Source: Limisphaera sp026417315 (lineage in GTDB: Bacteria; Verrucomicrobiota; Verrucomicrobiia; Limisphaerales; Limisphaeraceae). Taken from it: 64,000 nt of DNA. Positions 25,847 through 35,068 of this stretch are shown here, in pieces. How positions within the stretch are numbered: the stretch's first letter is position 1; the number at the start of each line of letters is the position of its first letter. The notes beneath the pieces were generated by a model. That model had not been told where the DNA came from, did no database searches, and was given only the letters and a program-made list of their open reading frames with translations. Made by a program: the position numbers and the translations under genes. The stretch is from assembly GCF_049537125.1 (NCBI RefSeq), contig NZ_JBMVQY010000002.1, positions 372,001 to 436,000 on the forward strand, read 5' to 3'.

Positions 25847-28800
25847 ATGAAAGCGTTCACGGACATTTTCATCCGGCGGCCGGTCCTGGCCACGGTGGTC
25901 AATCTGGTGATCCTGATCGCCGGTCTGCAGGCCATCTTTACCCTCACGGTCCGCCAGTACCCCCGCACGGACAATGCCGCCATTACGGTGACCACCGTGT
26001 ATGTCGGGGCCAGTCCGGACCTGGTGCGCGGTTTCGTGACCGTGCCGCTGGAACGGGCGATCGCAGCCGCGGACGGCATCGATTACATCGAGTCGGTGAG
26101 TCGTCAGGGGATTTCGACGATCACCGTCCGGTTGAAGCTCAACTACGATCCGAACAAAGCCCTGGCGGAGATCAGCTCGCGGGTCAACCAGGTGCGCGGC
26201 GATCTGCCGGCCGGAGCGGAGATTCCGGTCATCAGCATCGAGAACGCCGAGAGCAGCATCGCGGCGGCGTATCTGGCGTTTACTTCCGATTTGTTGGAGG
26301 CCAACCAGATCACGGATTACCTGGTGCGCGTGGTGCAACCGCGCCTGTCGGCGATCGAAGGGGTGCAGCGGGCCGACATTTTGGGCGGGCGGACCTTTGC
26401 CATGCGGATCTGGCTGAAGCCGGATCGGCTGGCGGCGTATGGCCTGGGTCCGGAGGACGTGCGACAGGCGCTGGTGGCCAACAACTTTCTGGCGGCCCTG
26501 GGGCGCACCAAGGGGGCCCTGGTGCAGGTCGATTTGACGGCCAACACCGACCTGCGGTCGGCCGAGGAATTTCGCCAGCTGGTCATTCACCGGCAAGGGG
26601 ATCGGCTGGTGCGGTTGCAGGATGTGGCCGACGTGGTGTTGGGGGCGGAGAACTATGACAGCGAAGTCCGCATGACCGGTCGGCGCGCCGTTTTCATGGG
26701 GGTCTGGGTGTTGCCGACGGCCAATACGCTGGACGTGATCCGCCGGGTGCGCGCCGAGGTCGACGCGATTGTGAAGGACCTGCCCAGCGGGATGGAAGGA
26801 CGGATCGCCTACGATGCCACCGAGTACATCGAGAACTCGATTCGCGAGGTGCTGCGGACGTTGAGCGAGACGCTGCTGATCGTGGCGATCGTGATCTACC
26901 TGTTCCTCGGTTCGCTCCGTTCGGTGCTGGTCCCGTTGGTGGCGATTCCCCTCTCGCTGATCGGGGCGGTCTTCCTGATGCAGGTGTTCGGATTCACGCT
27001 GAACCTTTTGACCCTGCTGGCGATCGTGCTGTCGGTGGGGCTGGTCGTGGATGACGCCATTGTCATCGTCGAGAATGTGGAGCGTCATGTGCGCGAGGGG
27101 CTGCCGCCCCTGCAGGCCGCCCTGGTGGGGGCACGGGAACTGGTGGGGCCGGTCATTGCCATGACTCTGACCCTGGCGGCCGTGTACGCGCCCATCGGAT
27201 TCCAGGGGGGACTGACGGGGGCATTGTTTCGGGAGTTTGCCTTCACACTGGCCGGCGCGGTGTTCATCTCCGGCGTGGTGGCGTTGACCCTTTCTCCGGT
27301 GCTCTCGGCGCGGCTGCTCGATCCCGAGCGCGAAACGCGCGGGTTGGCCGGGTGGGTGAACCGCGCGTTCGACCGGCTGCGTGCCGCCTACGCCCGAGTG
27401 CTGGATGCCACCCTGTCGGCTCGCGTCGCGGTGTATGTCTTGTGGTTGGGATTGAGCCTCCTCGTGGTGCCGATGTACCAGATGGCGCCCAAGGAGCTGG
27501 CCCCTGCGGAGGATCAGAATGTCATTTTTGGGATCGTGGAGGCGCCGGCCGACGCCACGGTGGAGCAGACGACCTTCTACACCGAGCTGTTGAACGAGGA
27601 GCTGCTCCGGGTGCCGGAGGCGAAGCAGACGTTCCAAATCACGTTTGCGGACAACGGATTCAGCGGGCTGGTGCTCAAACCCTGGGCGCAACGGCAGCGC
27701 AGCGTGTTCGAGGTGGTGCCGGAAGTGCAGCAGGCGGTCAACCGCATTCCGGGCATCCGCACGATGGTGGCCACGCCGCCGCCCCTGCCCGGAGGGGGGA
27801 CCTTCCCGGTGGAATTCGTCATTGGTTCCACGGCGGAGCCCGAAGAGATCCTGCGATTTGCCGAGGAACTGCAACAGCGTGCCGCGGCCAGCGGTTTGTT
27901 TGCGTTCCCTCCGATTCTGGACACCAAGCTCGATCAGCCCGAGGTGGAACTCGTTTTGGATCGCGACAAGGTGGCCGCGTTGGGCCTGAGCCTGGCCTCT
28001 GTCGGGGGCGACCTGACCACCCTGCTGGGCGGGAATTACGTGAACCGGTTCAGTCTGCAGGGCCGCAGTTATCGGGTCGTTCCGCAGGCCATCCGGGTGG
28101 AGCGACTGACGCCGGAACAGATCGAGCAGACCTACATCCGGGGGCCAAATGGCCAACCCATCCCGTTGAGCACCATTGCGCGGCTGGAGCAGCGGACCCG
28201 GCCGCGCGCGCTGCACCGCTTCCAACAGTTCAATGCGGTGAAGCTGAGCGGGGTGGCCATCCGCCCGCTGGACGAGGCGCTGCGGTTTTTGGAGCAGGAG
28301 GCTGCCCGTCTTCTGCCGACCGGTTATCAAATCGGCTATACCGGGGAATCGCGGCAGTTGCGCGTGGAGGGCAGGAAGTTCCTGCCGTCCTTTGCCCTGG
28401 CGCTGACGTTGATCTTTTTGGTTCTGGCGGCGCAGTTCAACAGCTTCCGGGATCCACTCATCATTCTGCTGGGATCGGTGCCGCTGGCGATGTTCGGGGC
28501 GCTGTTGTTCTGCTTCCTGCGCATTCCGGACCCCAACACGCCGTTTTTCACGTCGGGCTGGACGACGACGCTGAACATTTACTCGCAGGTGGGTCTGGTG
28601 ACGTTGGTGGGACTGGTGTCGAAGAACGGCATTCTGATCGTGGAATTCGCCAATGAACTTCAGCGGGCGGGACTGGACAAGCTGCGGGCGATTCGACAGG
28701 CGGCGTTGATCCGGCTGCGACCGGTGTTGATGACCAGCGTGGCCACGGTGGCGGGGCACTTTCCGCTGGTGCTGGTGAGCGGCCCCGGGGCGGCGGCGCG

Positions 28801-28996
28801 AAACTCCATCGGACTCATCGTGGTCAGTGGCATGGCCATCGGAACGCTCTTCACCCTGCTGGTGGTCCCGGCCCTGTACATGTTGCTGGCCCGGCGTCAT
28901 CGCGGCGAAGAGCCGGGGACGTTGGGCCGGGACTTCACTCAGGCAGAAGCGCTGGAGGCCGAGCCACTGCCGGCGACCAGCCCGCCTGCGCGGTAG
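25847..28996 (+). CDS. RND efflux transporter permease (AcrB/MexF type)
   Basis: 1,049-residue inner-membrane proton/drug antiporter of the HAE1 group. It starts MKAFTDIFIRRPVLATVVNLVILIAGL (TM1). The TM4 segment SVGLVVDDAIVIVENVERH carries the two consecutive Asp residues of the proton relay; the second half contains VGLVSKNGILIVEFANEL and AALIRLRPVLMTSVATVAG, standard for the family. Two large periplasmic loops are present. Twelve membrane helices are expected. The operon (TetR, adaptor, pump) lacks an outer-membrane factor, which must be encoded elsewhere. The substrate is unknown. Confidence 0.95.
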   Translation: MKAFTDIFIRRPVLATVVNLVILIAGLQAIFTLTVRQYPRTDNAAITVTTVYVGASPDLVRGFVTVPLERAIAAADGIDYIESVSRQGISTITVRLKLNYDPNKALAEISSRVNQVRGDLPAGAEIPVISIENAESSIAAAYLAFTSDLLEANQITDYLVRVVQPRLSAIEGVQRADILGGRTFAMRIWLKPDRLAAYGLGPEDVRQALVANNFLAALGRTKGALVQVDLTANTDLRSAEEFRQLVIHRQGDRLVRLQDVADVVLGAENYDSEVRMTGRRAVFMGVWVLPTANTLDVIRRVRAEVDAIVKDLPSGMEGRIAYDATEYIENSIREVLRTLSETLLIVAIVIYLFLGSLRSVLVPLVAIPLSLIGAVFLMQVFGFTLNLLTLLAIVLSVGLVVDDAIVIVENVERHVREGLPPLQAALVGARELVGPVIAMTLTLAAVYAPIGFQGGLTGALFREFAFTLAGAVFISGVVALTLSPVLSARLLDPERETRGLAGWVNRAFDRLRAAYARVLDATLSARVAVYVLWLGLSLLVVPMYQMAPKELAPAEDQNVIFGIVEAPADATVEQTTFYTELLNEELLRVPEAKQTFQITFADNGFSGLVLKPWAQRQRSVFEVVPEVQQAVNRIPGIRTMVATPPPLPGGGTFPVEFVIGSTAEPEEILRFAEELQQRAAASGLFAFPPILDTKLDQPEVELVLDRDKVAALGLSLASVGGDLTTLLGGNYVNRFSLQGRSYRVVPQAIRVERLTPEQIEQTYIRGPNGQPIPLSTIARLEQRTRPRALHRFQQFNAVKLSGVAIRPLDEALRFLEQEAARLLPTGYQIGYTGESRQLRVEGRKFLPSFALALTLIFLVLAAQFNSFRDPLIILLGSVPLAMFGALLFCFLRIPDPNTPFFTSGWTTTLNIYSQVGLVTLVGLVSKNGILIVEFANELQRAGLDKLRAIRQAALIRLRPVLMTSVATVAGHFPLVLVSGPGAAARNSIGLIVVSGMAIGTLFTLLVVPALYMLLARRHRGEEPGTLGRDFTQAEALEAEPLPATSPPAR

Positions 28997-29039
28997 GCCG
29001 GGGAAGAAAGGTGCGCAGGGCCGGCTGCCCACCCGGGGT

Positions 29040-30173
29040 TTAGAGCAACGAGCGGTACTTCGGCTCCGTCTCGAGCTTGCGGACGAGATCGCGCACCTTT
29101 TGCGCCTGATCTTTGGGAACGATCAGCACGGCATCCCGGGTGTGAACCACCACGAGACCCTGCACGCCCACCAGCGCAATCAGGGTGCGCGCCGACCCCG
29201 GCCGGGCATCCAGAACAAGATTCCCGGACGCATCCACGGTCACACAGTCGGCTTGCAGGGTGTTCCCGGCCGCGTCGCGGGGCAGGTGCCGGGCCAGGGC
29301 GGACCAGGAGCCGACGTCGTCCCAGTCGAAGGAAGCGTCGGCGACGACGACGTTGGTGGCGCGTTCCATGAGGGCGTAGTCGATCGAGATCCGCGGCAGG
29401 GTGGGATAATCCCGGCGCAGCAGACGCGCCAGCCGTGCGGGGGAATGGCCGGTGGCGATCCAGCGTTGGCAGGCGGCATGGATGCGGGGCTGATGTTCCT
29501 CGAGTCCGCGGAGCAACGTGGGCACGCTCCAGACAAACATGCCCGCGTTCCAGCGGTAACGACCGGTCTGGAGAAACTCGCGGGCACGCTCGACGGTTGG
29601 CTTTTCCACGAACGCCTCCGCTTTGTGGAAGATCGTGTCGGCGCGGGGGGAGTTGTGGGGAAGTTCGAGCCGCTCGCCCACGCGGATGTAACCGTAGCCC
29701 GTGGCGGGTTCCGTGGGCGGGATCCCCAGCGTCACGATGACCGGCTCACGCGCGGCCACATCGAACGCGTCGGCCAGCGTTTGGCGGAAGCGGGCGGCGT
29801 CGTGGATCACGTGATCCGCCGGCAGCATCGCCATGACGGCTCCGGGGCAGCGCGCGGCGACCACCGCAGCGCCCAGGGCCACGGCGGCGCACGTGTCCCG
29901 GCCCATGGGCTCAATGACCACGTTGGCCCGGGGCAGCCGGGGCAGTTGGCGCCGAACTTCGGCCGCCTGGACAGCGGTGGTGATCACGAAGACCCGTGAA
30001 GGGGGCACGAGTCCCTGCAGGCGTTCGACCGCCAGTTGCAGCAGGGATTTGCGACCCAAGAGGCGCAGGAGTTGCTTCGGTGTTTTCTCGCGACTCAGGG
30101 GCCAGAACCGCTCGCCGCGGCCCCCCGCCATGAGCACCACATAACGCTCCTTGCTGGAAGCAGTGTTCTTCAT
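29040..30173 (-). CDS. manC: Mannose-1-phosphate guanylyltransferase
   Basis: Makes GDP-mannose from mannose-1-phosphate and GTP for polysaccharide synthesis. Nucleotidyltransferase signature VLMAGGRGERFWPLSREKTPKQ at residues 13-34, followed by VIEPMGRDTCAAVALGA, PADHVIHD, GIPPTEPATGYGYIRVG, AFVEKPTVERA and RWNAGMFVW, all typical of the family. It is 377 residues, the single-domain form lacking the phosphomannose isomerase half found in the longer ManC/AlgA proteins. It is convergent with the RND operon, with 43 bp between stops. The small membrane protein and transglutaminase-like genes upstream are in the same direction. Confidence 0.94.
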   Translation of the reverse strand: MKNTASSKERYVVLMAGGRGERFWPLSREKTPKQLLRLLGRKSLLQLAVERLQGLVPPSRVFVITTAVQAAEVRRQLPRLPRANVVIEPMGRDTCAAVALGAAVVAARCPGAVMAMLPADHVIHDAARFRQTLADAFDVAAREPVIVTLGIPPTEPATGYGYIRVGERLELPHNSPRADTIFHKAEAFVEKPTVERAREFLQTGRYRWNAGMFVWSVPTLLRGLEEHQPRIHAACQRWIATGHSPARLARLLRRDYPTLPRISIDYALMERATNVVVADASFDWDDVGSWSALARHLPRDAAGNTLQADCVTVDASGNLVLDARPGSARTLIALVGVQGLVVVHTRDAVLIVPKDQAQKVRDLVRKLETEPKYRSLL

Positions 30174-30358
30174 GCTCGTGAGTCACGGCGAGTTCCTCGC
30201 GGAGGGTGATCGAGGACGAGGACACACTCCTGCCGGCTTGTTCCCCGGGTGCGGGCCGACGCCGGCGTTGCCTCCGGGGAGGGTCGGTTCTCGCGAGCCG
30301 CCGAGGTGGCCCTGCACCGTCGGGGACCTTGCAGGGATCGACCGGACGGAGTTGGAGT

Positions 30359-30559
30359 TCATCGCAACGGTCGGGTGTTCATGAGATAGATGATGAGGGC
30401 GACCAATGCGGAGACCACCAGGCCGACGGCGATGGCCGCCATGCGGATCCGACGTTGTTTGCGGTAAAAGGCGCGTCCGCCCATGCCGGGCAGCAGGTAA
30501 AAGCGTCGGCGTTCCTTTTCCTCGGGCGACAGGCGTCGGCGACGAAGTCGGCGGAACAT
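30359..30559 (-). CDS. Small basic single-pass membrane protein
   Basis: 66 residues: a strongly basic N-terminus (MFRRLRRRRLSPEEKERRRF), then FYLLPGMGGRAFYRKQRR, and one hydrophobic helix at about residues 40-60 (MAAIAVGLVVSALVALIIYLM), ending in NTRPLR. The cytoplasmic side is rich in Arg. It has the look of a real small protein because of the coherent helix and charged flank, and it lies 56 bp downstream of the transglutaminase-like gene. Function unknown. Confidence 0.65.
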   Translation of the reverse strand: MFRRLRRRRLSPEEKERRRFYLLPGMGGRAFYRKQRRIRMAAIAVGLVVSALVALIIYLMNTRPLR

Positions 30560-30615
30560 GGCAGGGCGTCTTCGGATCGGGGCCTCGGGGCAGGGCCCAC
30601 GTGTTCAGGTGGGGT

Positions 30616-31500
30616 TCAAGCACCCCGGGGGCGTTCCAGCGCCAGTTGATAGCGACGGAGACGGGCCGCTTCTTCGGGTTCACCCTCGCTGGCGTGGGCG
30701 GCGTAAAGTTGCGCGCAGAGCGCCGCCAGCAATTGACGTTCCGTGGCCGGCTTCAGATCCGCTTCGCGGCTGCCGGGGATTCGGCTCCGCACCATGCGGA
30801 CCGCGGTGGCCCGGCTGAGGAGGGCGCCGTCGCCGGAGACGTCGATGAAGAACTCGGCGGTGGAGGATTGGAACCGGCATAGAAACAGATCCGGCAACCA
30901 AATGCCGGTGAGAGGGAGTCCCAGGCGCCGGCCCAAAATGAGGTAGAGGAGGCCGCCGGCCAGCGGGCTGGCCACGCTGGTATCCAGGACCCGGTTGAGA
31001 TAGTTGGCGTTGGGCCACAGCGCAAACTCGGGACTGCAAAGTAAGGTGAGATCGTTCTGGAAGAAGGCATTCAACAAGTGCAGTCGGGTCCGGGCGTGAC
31101 TGCGGGGTTTGATCCGCTCGCGCAACGTGGCGGCATAGCTCTCCAGGAGGGCTTCATACCCTTCGGGGTTCAAATCGGGATCCCGGGTTTGGGCCAGCAG
31201 CAGGGCGCCCTGTTCCAGATCCAGATTCTCCCCACAACGCAGACAGAACTGCAGGAAGCGATCGTCGGCGTTGCGACGGGCGAGTTCGTTGACCAGGGCG
31301 CGGGCGCGCTTGCGCAGTACGGGGTCGCGACTGATCAGGTGAGGGCGCAGCCAGTCGACGGCGGCGGGCCCTTGCGCCAGGACGTGTTCCCGAATCGCGG
31401 CAAACACGCGGGGATCCTCGTCGCCCAGCAGGGTCACCAGGGCCGCCCGTTGTCGTTCCGACAACGGCTTTGGCGTGGCGTTGGAAGACGCAACGTTCAT
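30616..31500 (-). CDS. SirB1-type transglutaminase-like protein with altered catalytic motif
   Basis: 294 residues. The N-terminal third is a helical (HEAT-like) segment, ALVTLLGDEDPRVFAAIREHVL and VLRKRARALVNELA. The rest matches the Transglut_core2/SirB1 pattern: NANYLNRVLDTSVASPLAGG, LLYLILGRRLGLPLTGIWLPDLFLCRF, EFFIDVSGDGALLSR. In SirB1 proteins the strand reads Pro-Gly-His-Phe, where His is part of the catalytic set; here it is Pro-Asp-Leu-Phe, and no Cys is placed as expected. It may therefore be a non-catalytic member. An ATG four codons upstream (31512) is an alternative start. Confidence 0.78.
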   Translation of the reverse strand: MNVASSNATPKPLSERQRAALVTLLGDEDPRVFAAIREHVLAQGPAAVDWLRPHLISRDPVLRKRARALVNELARRNADDRFLQFCLRCGENLDLEQGALLLAQTRDPDLNPEGYEALLESYAATLRERIKPRSHARTRLHLLNAFFQNDLTLLCSPEFALWPNANYLNRVLDTSVASPLAGGLLYLILGRRLGLPLTGIWLPDLFLCRFQSSTAEFFIDVSGDGALLSRATAVRMVRSRIPGSREADLKPATERQLLAALCAQLYAAHASEGEPEEAARLRRYQLALERPRGA

Positions 31501-32069
31501 GACGCCTGCCATTGAAGCAGAGCGAACAGCGAGCTTCAACGTTGGAGTGCGGCCGGCTTTGGGTCGCGCCGCCACCGCCGATGGGGTTCCGCAGCAGGCG
31601 CCCCTCGCCACGGTCGCCTCTGCGTGGGCTCCGGCAGGGCTCGGTGCTCTGACGTCGAGTCGCAGAAGCGGTCGAACCGGCGGGGGGAGGTGGTCAGGAT
31701 GCGCCAGACACCGGTCGGCCGGGCTTGGGGATGCGCGGAGGTTTGCCCGGAACTTCGAGCTTACTGGAAAGCCCGGGGGCGAGTCCCCGTCCCGATTCCT
31801 TCCCGTGCCCGCGACGGTGGACCGTCCCGAGCGGGTGTCGGCCGGAGAGCGGCTTTCCCGGACAAATCCACGCCACCGTTGAGCCGTGCGGCTGGTTCCC
31901 AGCGGCGCTTGCTGCAATTGCGCGGGGCAATTCCGCCGCTTCACTGCCTCGGCCGGCTTGGAACTCTTTGAAAAAATTCCGAGAAACCTGTTGACAGACC
32001 GAAGGTTGCAGCTTAATCTGGCCGCGGTTTAACAAAGAGGAGAGCGAGGTCGAGCCAGGAGCTGAAACA
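31501..32069. other. Intergenic region before the PEP-CTERM gene
   Basis: 569 bp. The last 80 bp hold the promoter listed separately and an AAGAGGAGAGCGAGG ribosome-binding region. The remainder has open frames only from base composition and nothing recognisable. Confidence 0.5.
31991..32019 (+). promoter_or_regulatory. Sigma-70-type promoter for the PEP-CTERM gene
   Basis: A consensus TTGACA (31991-31996) is followed after exactly 17 bp by TAATCT (32014-32019), an acceptable -10. It is about 50 bp upstream of the ATG at 32070, and the local sequence is AT-rich compared with its surroundings. Confidence 0.75.
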
Positions 32070-32759
32070 ATGAAACGTCTGCAGATTCTCACGTGCGCTG
32101 TTGCAGTAGTTCTCGGCGGTGCGGTTGGCCAAAGCGCAACCCTCGTTTATGACAACTCGTCCAACGATCTGGTGATCCGGTTCAATCCGGGTCCGGCCGA
32201 GGTCGGCGACGAAATCCTTTTGGCCCCTGGCCCCGAGCGGATGATCTCGACCTTTACCTTCCAGTATTGGGGCGAGAATTTCTCCGGGGACGAGCAGATC
32301 CGGGTGCGCTTTTACGCCAACGACGCGTTCTACGCCAGTCATAATGCCTTCATTGCTCCCGGGACCTTGTTGTATGACAGTGGCCCCTTCAGCATTCCGG
32401 CAACTCCGCGGCAGACCATCGTATTGGACTATGCGACCTTGTTGGCCGGGAACAGCGGGAATCCTGTGATCGTTCCGGATAGCTTCACTTGGAGCGTCCA
32501 GTTCTTGAATGTGAACCCGGGCGCCGGCGAGCGGGCAGGGTTGGACATTTATGACCCGCCGACGACCGGTTGGAATTATACGAGCTACTGGGAAAAGGAT
32601 CCGATCCAGGGTTGGTTGTTGAAGACCAATCAGTTTGGGATCCCGATGAATTTCGGTGCCCGCGTGGAAGCCGTGGTGCCGGAGCCGAACGTGTTGGCGC
32701 TGGGCCTGGGCGGCGGGTTGCTGTTCCTCCTGGCTCGCAGCCGCGCACGCCGGAGCTGA
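32070..32759 (+). CDS. PEP-CTERM sorting domain surface protein
   Basis: 229-residue exported protein. Signal peptide MKRLQILTCAVAVVLGGAVGQSA with likely cleavage near GQSA. The mature part is Gly/Asn/Tyr-rich beta structure (FQYWGENFSGDEQIRVRFYAND). The C-terminus reads VPEPNVLALGLGGGLLFLLARSRARRS: a Pro-Glu-Pro motif, hydrophobic helix and Arg cluster, the PEP-CTERM signal recognised by exosortase/EpsH for anchoring to the cell surface or a polysaccharide. No exosortase gene is in the window. A promoter precedes it and a strong terminator follows, so it is transcribed alone. Confidence 0.93.
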   Translation: MKRLQILTCAVAVVLGGAVGQSATLVYDNSSNDLVIRFNPGPAEVGDEILLAPGPERMISTFTFQYWGENFSGDEQIRVRFYANDAFYASHNAFIAPGTLLYDSGPFSIPATPRQTIVLDYATLLAGNSGNPVIVPDSFTWSVQFLNVNPGAGERAGLDIYDPPTTGWNYTSYWEKDPIQGWLLKTNQFGIPMNFGARVEAVVPEPNVLALGLGGGLLFLLARSRARRS

Positions 32760-32788
32760 GTCAGCCGGGCTTCGGCAGGACACTTTGG

Positions 32789-32825
32789 GCAGGGCACGGA
32801 CACCGTCCGTGCCCTGCGCGTTTTT
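32789..32825 (+). terminator. Strong rho-independent terminator after PEP-CTERM gene
   Basis: A 13-bp perfect stem, GCAGGGCACGGAC (32789-32801) with GTCCGTGCCCTGC (32805-32817), a 3-nt loop ACC, then GCG and five T residues (32821-32825). Confidence 0.92.
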
Positions 32826-33101
32826 GGAAAGTGAGGAGCTCTCCCTTTTTGTGCCGGCAAGGGTGATTGAACGGCCGGCGCTCAGAGTCTTTGCGCGGAC
32901 GGCCCGGGAAACGCAGCACCGGATCCATGGAGGCTGCGAGCGACCCATCGCCTGGGCGGTTCGCCACGATGTGCCGGCCCCCATCGATGCCCCGGAAGCG
33001 GCGCACGGGCGGCCGGGCCTTCCCGGTTCACATTCCGCAGCCATCCATCCATTGGCTCCGCAGTTTCGCGGGGGACACCTGCGGTTGCGGGCGTCGAAGG
33101 A

Positions 33102-34496
33102 TCAATCTTCCGGCCGTTCCCCATGCGGCGCCATTTTCACGAGGCGTGGCTCGAAGCGTGCCACCGTTTCCACGAGGTCTGCCTGCGCGGCCATGACTTC
33201 GTGGATGTCCTTGTAGACCATGGGGACCTCGTCCAGCCCGGCGGAGATCAGTGTGACCCCGCGCTCTTTCAGGTAGCGTTGGACCTCTTTCCAGTCGAAC
33301 CGCTTCATGGCCGCGGTTCGGCTCATGACGCGACCCGCCCCGTGCGCGGCGGAGTGCAGCGAAGCCGGATTCCCTTTTCCCCGAACCACGAACGCGGGCG
33401 AGGCCATCGAGCCGGGGATGATGCCCAGGGCACCCGGGCCGGCCGGCGTGGCGCCTTTGCGGTGGACGATCACTTCCCGTTCACGGCCCTGAATCCGGTG
33501 CCGCTCTTTCCAGGCAAAGTTGTGATGGTTTTCGATGTCCAACAGGACCTGGGCGCCAAGATGCTGGGCGATGTGACGGTGGATGCAGGCGTGGTTGGCT
33601 GCCGCATAACGGCCCATGAGCTCCATGGCGGCCCAGTATTCCTGGCCTTCTGCACTGTCCAGACTCAGCCATGCCAGATGTCGAAGTTCCCGCGGCAGGC
33701 GCGGGTGTTTCGATTGGGCCACGCGGCTGTAGTAGTCGCAAACCGCGGCGCCCGTGCCCCGACTCCCGCTGTGGCTCAGCAGGGCCAGGTACTGGCCCGG
33801 CTCCAACCCGCGCAACGGTTCGTAGAGCGTCAATACACCGAACTCCACAAAATGATTGCCGCTTCCGCTGGTGCCCAGCTGGGCCCAGGCGCGGTCTTTG
33901 TACTGTTTGGTGACGGGACTGACGGACCAGTCCTCGTCCATGACGGGGTGTTCCCGCCGGTGTTGGAAGGTCGCGCCCACGCCGAAGCGTGTTTCGCTTT
34001 CGATGGCCCGGATGAGGCGGTCCTTGCGGCGTTCCAAATCGCTCAGGGGCAGGTCCAGCACGCTGAGTTTCATGCGGCAGGCAATGTCCACGCCGACCCC
34101 GAATGGAATCACGGCGTTGTCCGTGGCGAGGACACCCCCGATGGGCAGGCCGTAGCCCACGTGGGCGTCCGGCATCAAGGCTCCGGCCAGGGCGATGGGC
34201 AGCCGGCAGGCGCGCTCCATTTGCTGGACGGCTTCGGGCTCGAGTTTTTGTCCCCACTGGCGCCATGGGGCCCCGTCGGCCGCCACCTCCGGCGGCGCGG
34301 CGTGCAGGGAACGTGCAAGCGCGCCCCGCTCCGGGTCGCCGCGAAAAACCTCCGGATCCGCCAGCACCGCTTTCAGATCGGAGCGGATCTGTTCGGGATC
34401 GCGACCGGCTGCTTCCCAGCGTTCGGTCAGCGCCTGGGCCTGCCGGAGGGGTTCTCCGGGCGGCACGCCGAGTTGCAACAATTCGGTTTCGTTCAT
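33102..34496 (-). CDS. rtcB: RNA-splicing ligase RtcB family protein
   Basis: 464 residues. RtcB joins 2',3'-cyclic phosphate or 3'-phosphate RNA ends to 5'-OH ends in RNA repair, using GTP and manganese. Family landmarks in order: MPDAHVGYGLPIGGVLAT, GVGVDIACRM (metal Cys), GTSGSGNHFVEF, SHSGSRGTGAAV, ENHHNFAW, VIVHRKGATPAG and SAAHGAGRVMSRTAA, which holds the His that becomes guanylylated. The C-terminus DEVPMVYKDI is also standard. Neither RtcA nor archease is next to it. It stands alone, 380 bp from tRNA-Met. Confidence 0.94.
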   Translation of the reverse strand: MNETELLQLGVPPGEPLRQAQALTERWEAAGRDPEQIRSDLKAVLADPEVFRGDPERGALARSLHAAPPEVAADGAPWRQWGQKLEPEAVQQMERACRLPIALAGALMPDAHVGYGLPIGGVLATDNAVIPFGVGVDIACRMKLSVLDLPLSDLERRKDRLIRAIESETRFGVGATFQHRREHPVMDEDWSVSPVTKQYKDRAWAQLGTSGSGNHFVEFGVLTLYEPLRGLEPGQYLALLSHSGSRGTGAAVCDYYSRVAQSKHPRLPRELRHLAWLSLDSAEGQEYWAAMELMGRYAAANHACIHRHIAQHLGAQVLLDIENHHNFAWKERHRIQGREREVIVHRKGATPAGPGALGIIPGSMASPAFVVRGKGNPASLHSAAHGAGRVMSRTAAMKRFDWKEVQRYLKERGVTLISAGLDEVPMVYKDIHEVMAAQADLVETVARFEPRLVKMAPHGERPED

Positions 34497-34876
34497 GGCC
34501 TTCCGCGCGATTTGGCTTGTCGGCCGGGCCGAGCCTGCATCTGGTGGCCCGGGTTCCTTACAGTAGCCCGCTTATTGAGCTTTGAGAAGTGCGGGGAGGG
34601 ACAAGGCCCGAGGGATGCGCCAACCATCCTCTTGAGAAGGGATCTTGGATGCGGGGGACGGCCGTAGAGCGGTTGCGGCAGGATGGGCCAGGGCGCGGGA
34701 GCCGGCTTTTCCCTGAGGGGAGCCATCGGGTCAATCGGCACAATCTGCTGTGAGCTGCGGTCGCTGTGCTGGAGGTGAAGTTCCTGAGGCACGCGAGTCG
34801 CTCCCGCCAGCCGGTCCCCGGGCCAAGAACCCGGATGCAGCAAAGCCCGGAGCTGAGTCCGGGCTTTGCGAAAAGC
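34497..34876. other. Intergenic region between rtcB and tRNA-Met
   Basis: 380 bp; it includes the tRNA terminator at 34842-34867 and the rtcB promoter area. No other gene was seen. Confidence 0.45.
34842..34867 (-). terminator. Symmetrical hairpin, probable terminator for tRNA-Met
   Basis: AAAGCCCGGA (34842-34851) pairs with TCCGGGCTTT (34858-34867) around a 6-nt loop. The hairpin begins 10 bp beyond the tRNA 3' end and carries short A/T ends on both sides, so it could also act on transcription from the other direction. Confidence 0.75.
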
Positions 34877-34952
<76 letters not shown>

Positions 34953-35068
34953 ATCGGCAGGAAGTTCCAAGAACCCTGCCACCGGGCCGGGCGCCGCAGG
35001 CAGGACCTGCGTCGGTATACCGGCCGAGGTAAATCTAAGGACCGCGCGGCCCGGGTGCAAGTGCGGCG

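Noticed and set aside
24503..29032. Very long open frame of about 1,500 codons on the minus strand opposite the RND genes
   Set aside because: It is the antisense of the strongly coding RND adaptor and pump genes; His/Gln/Arg-rich composition and lack of motifs mark it as a by-product of GC-rich codon usage.
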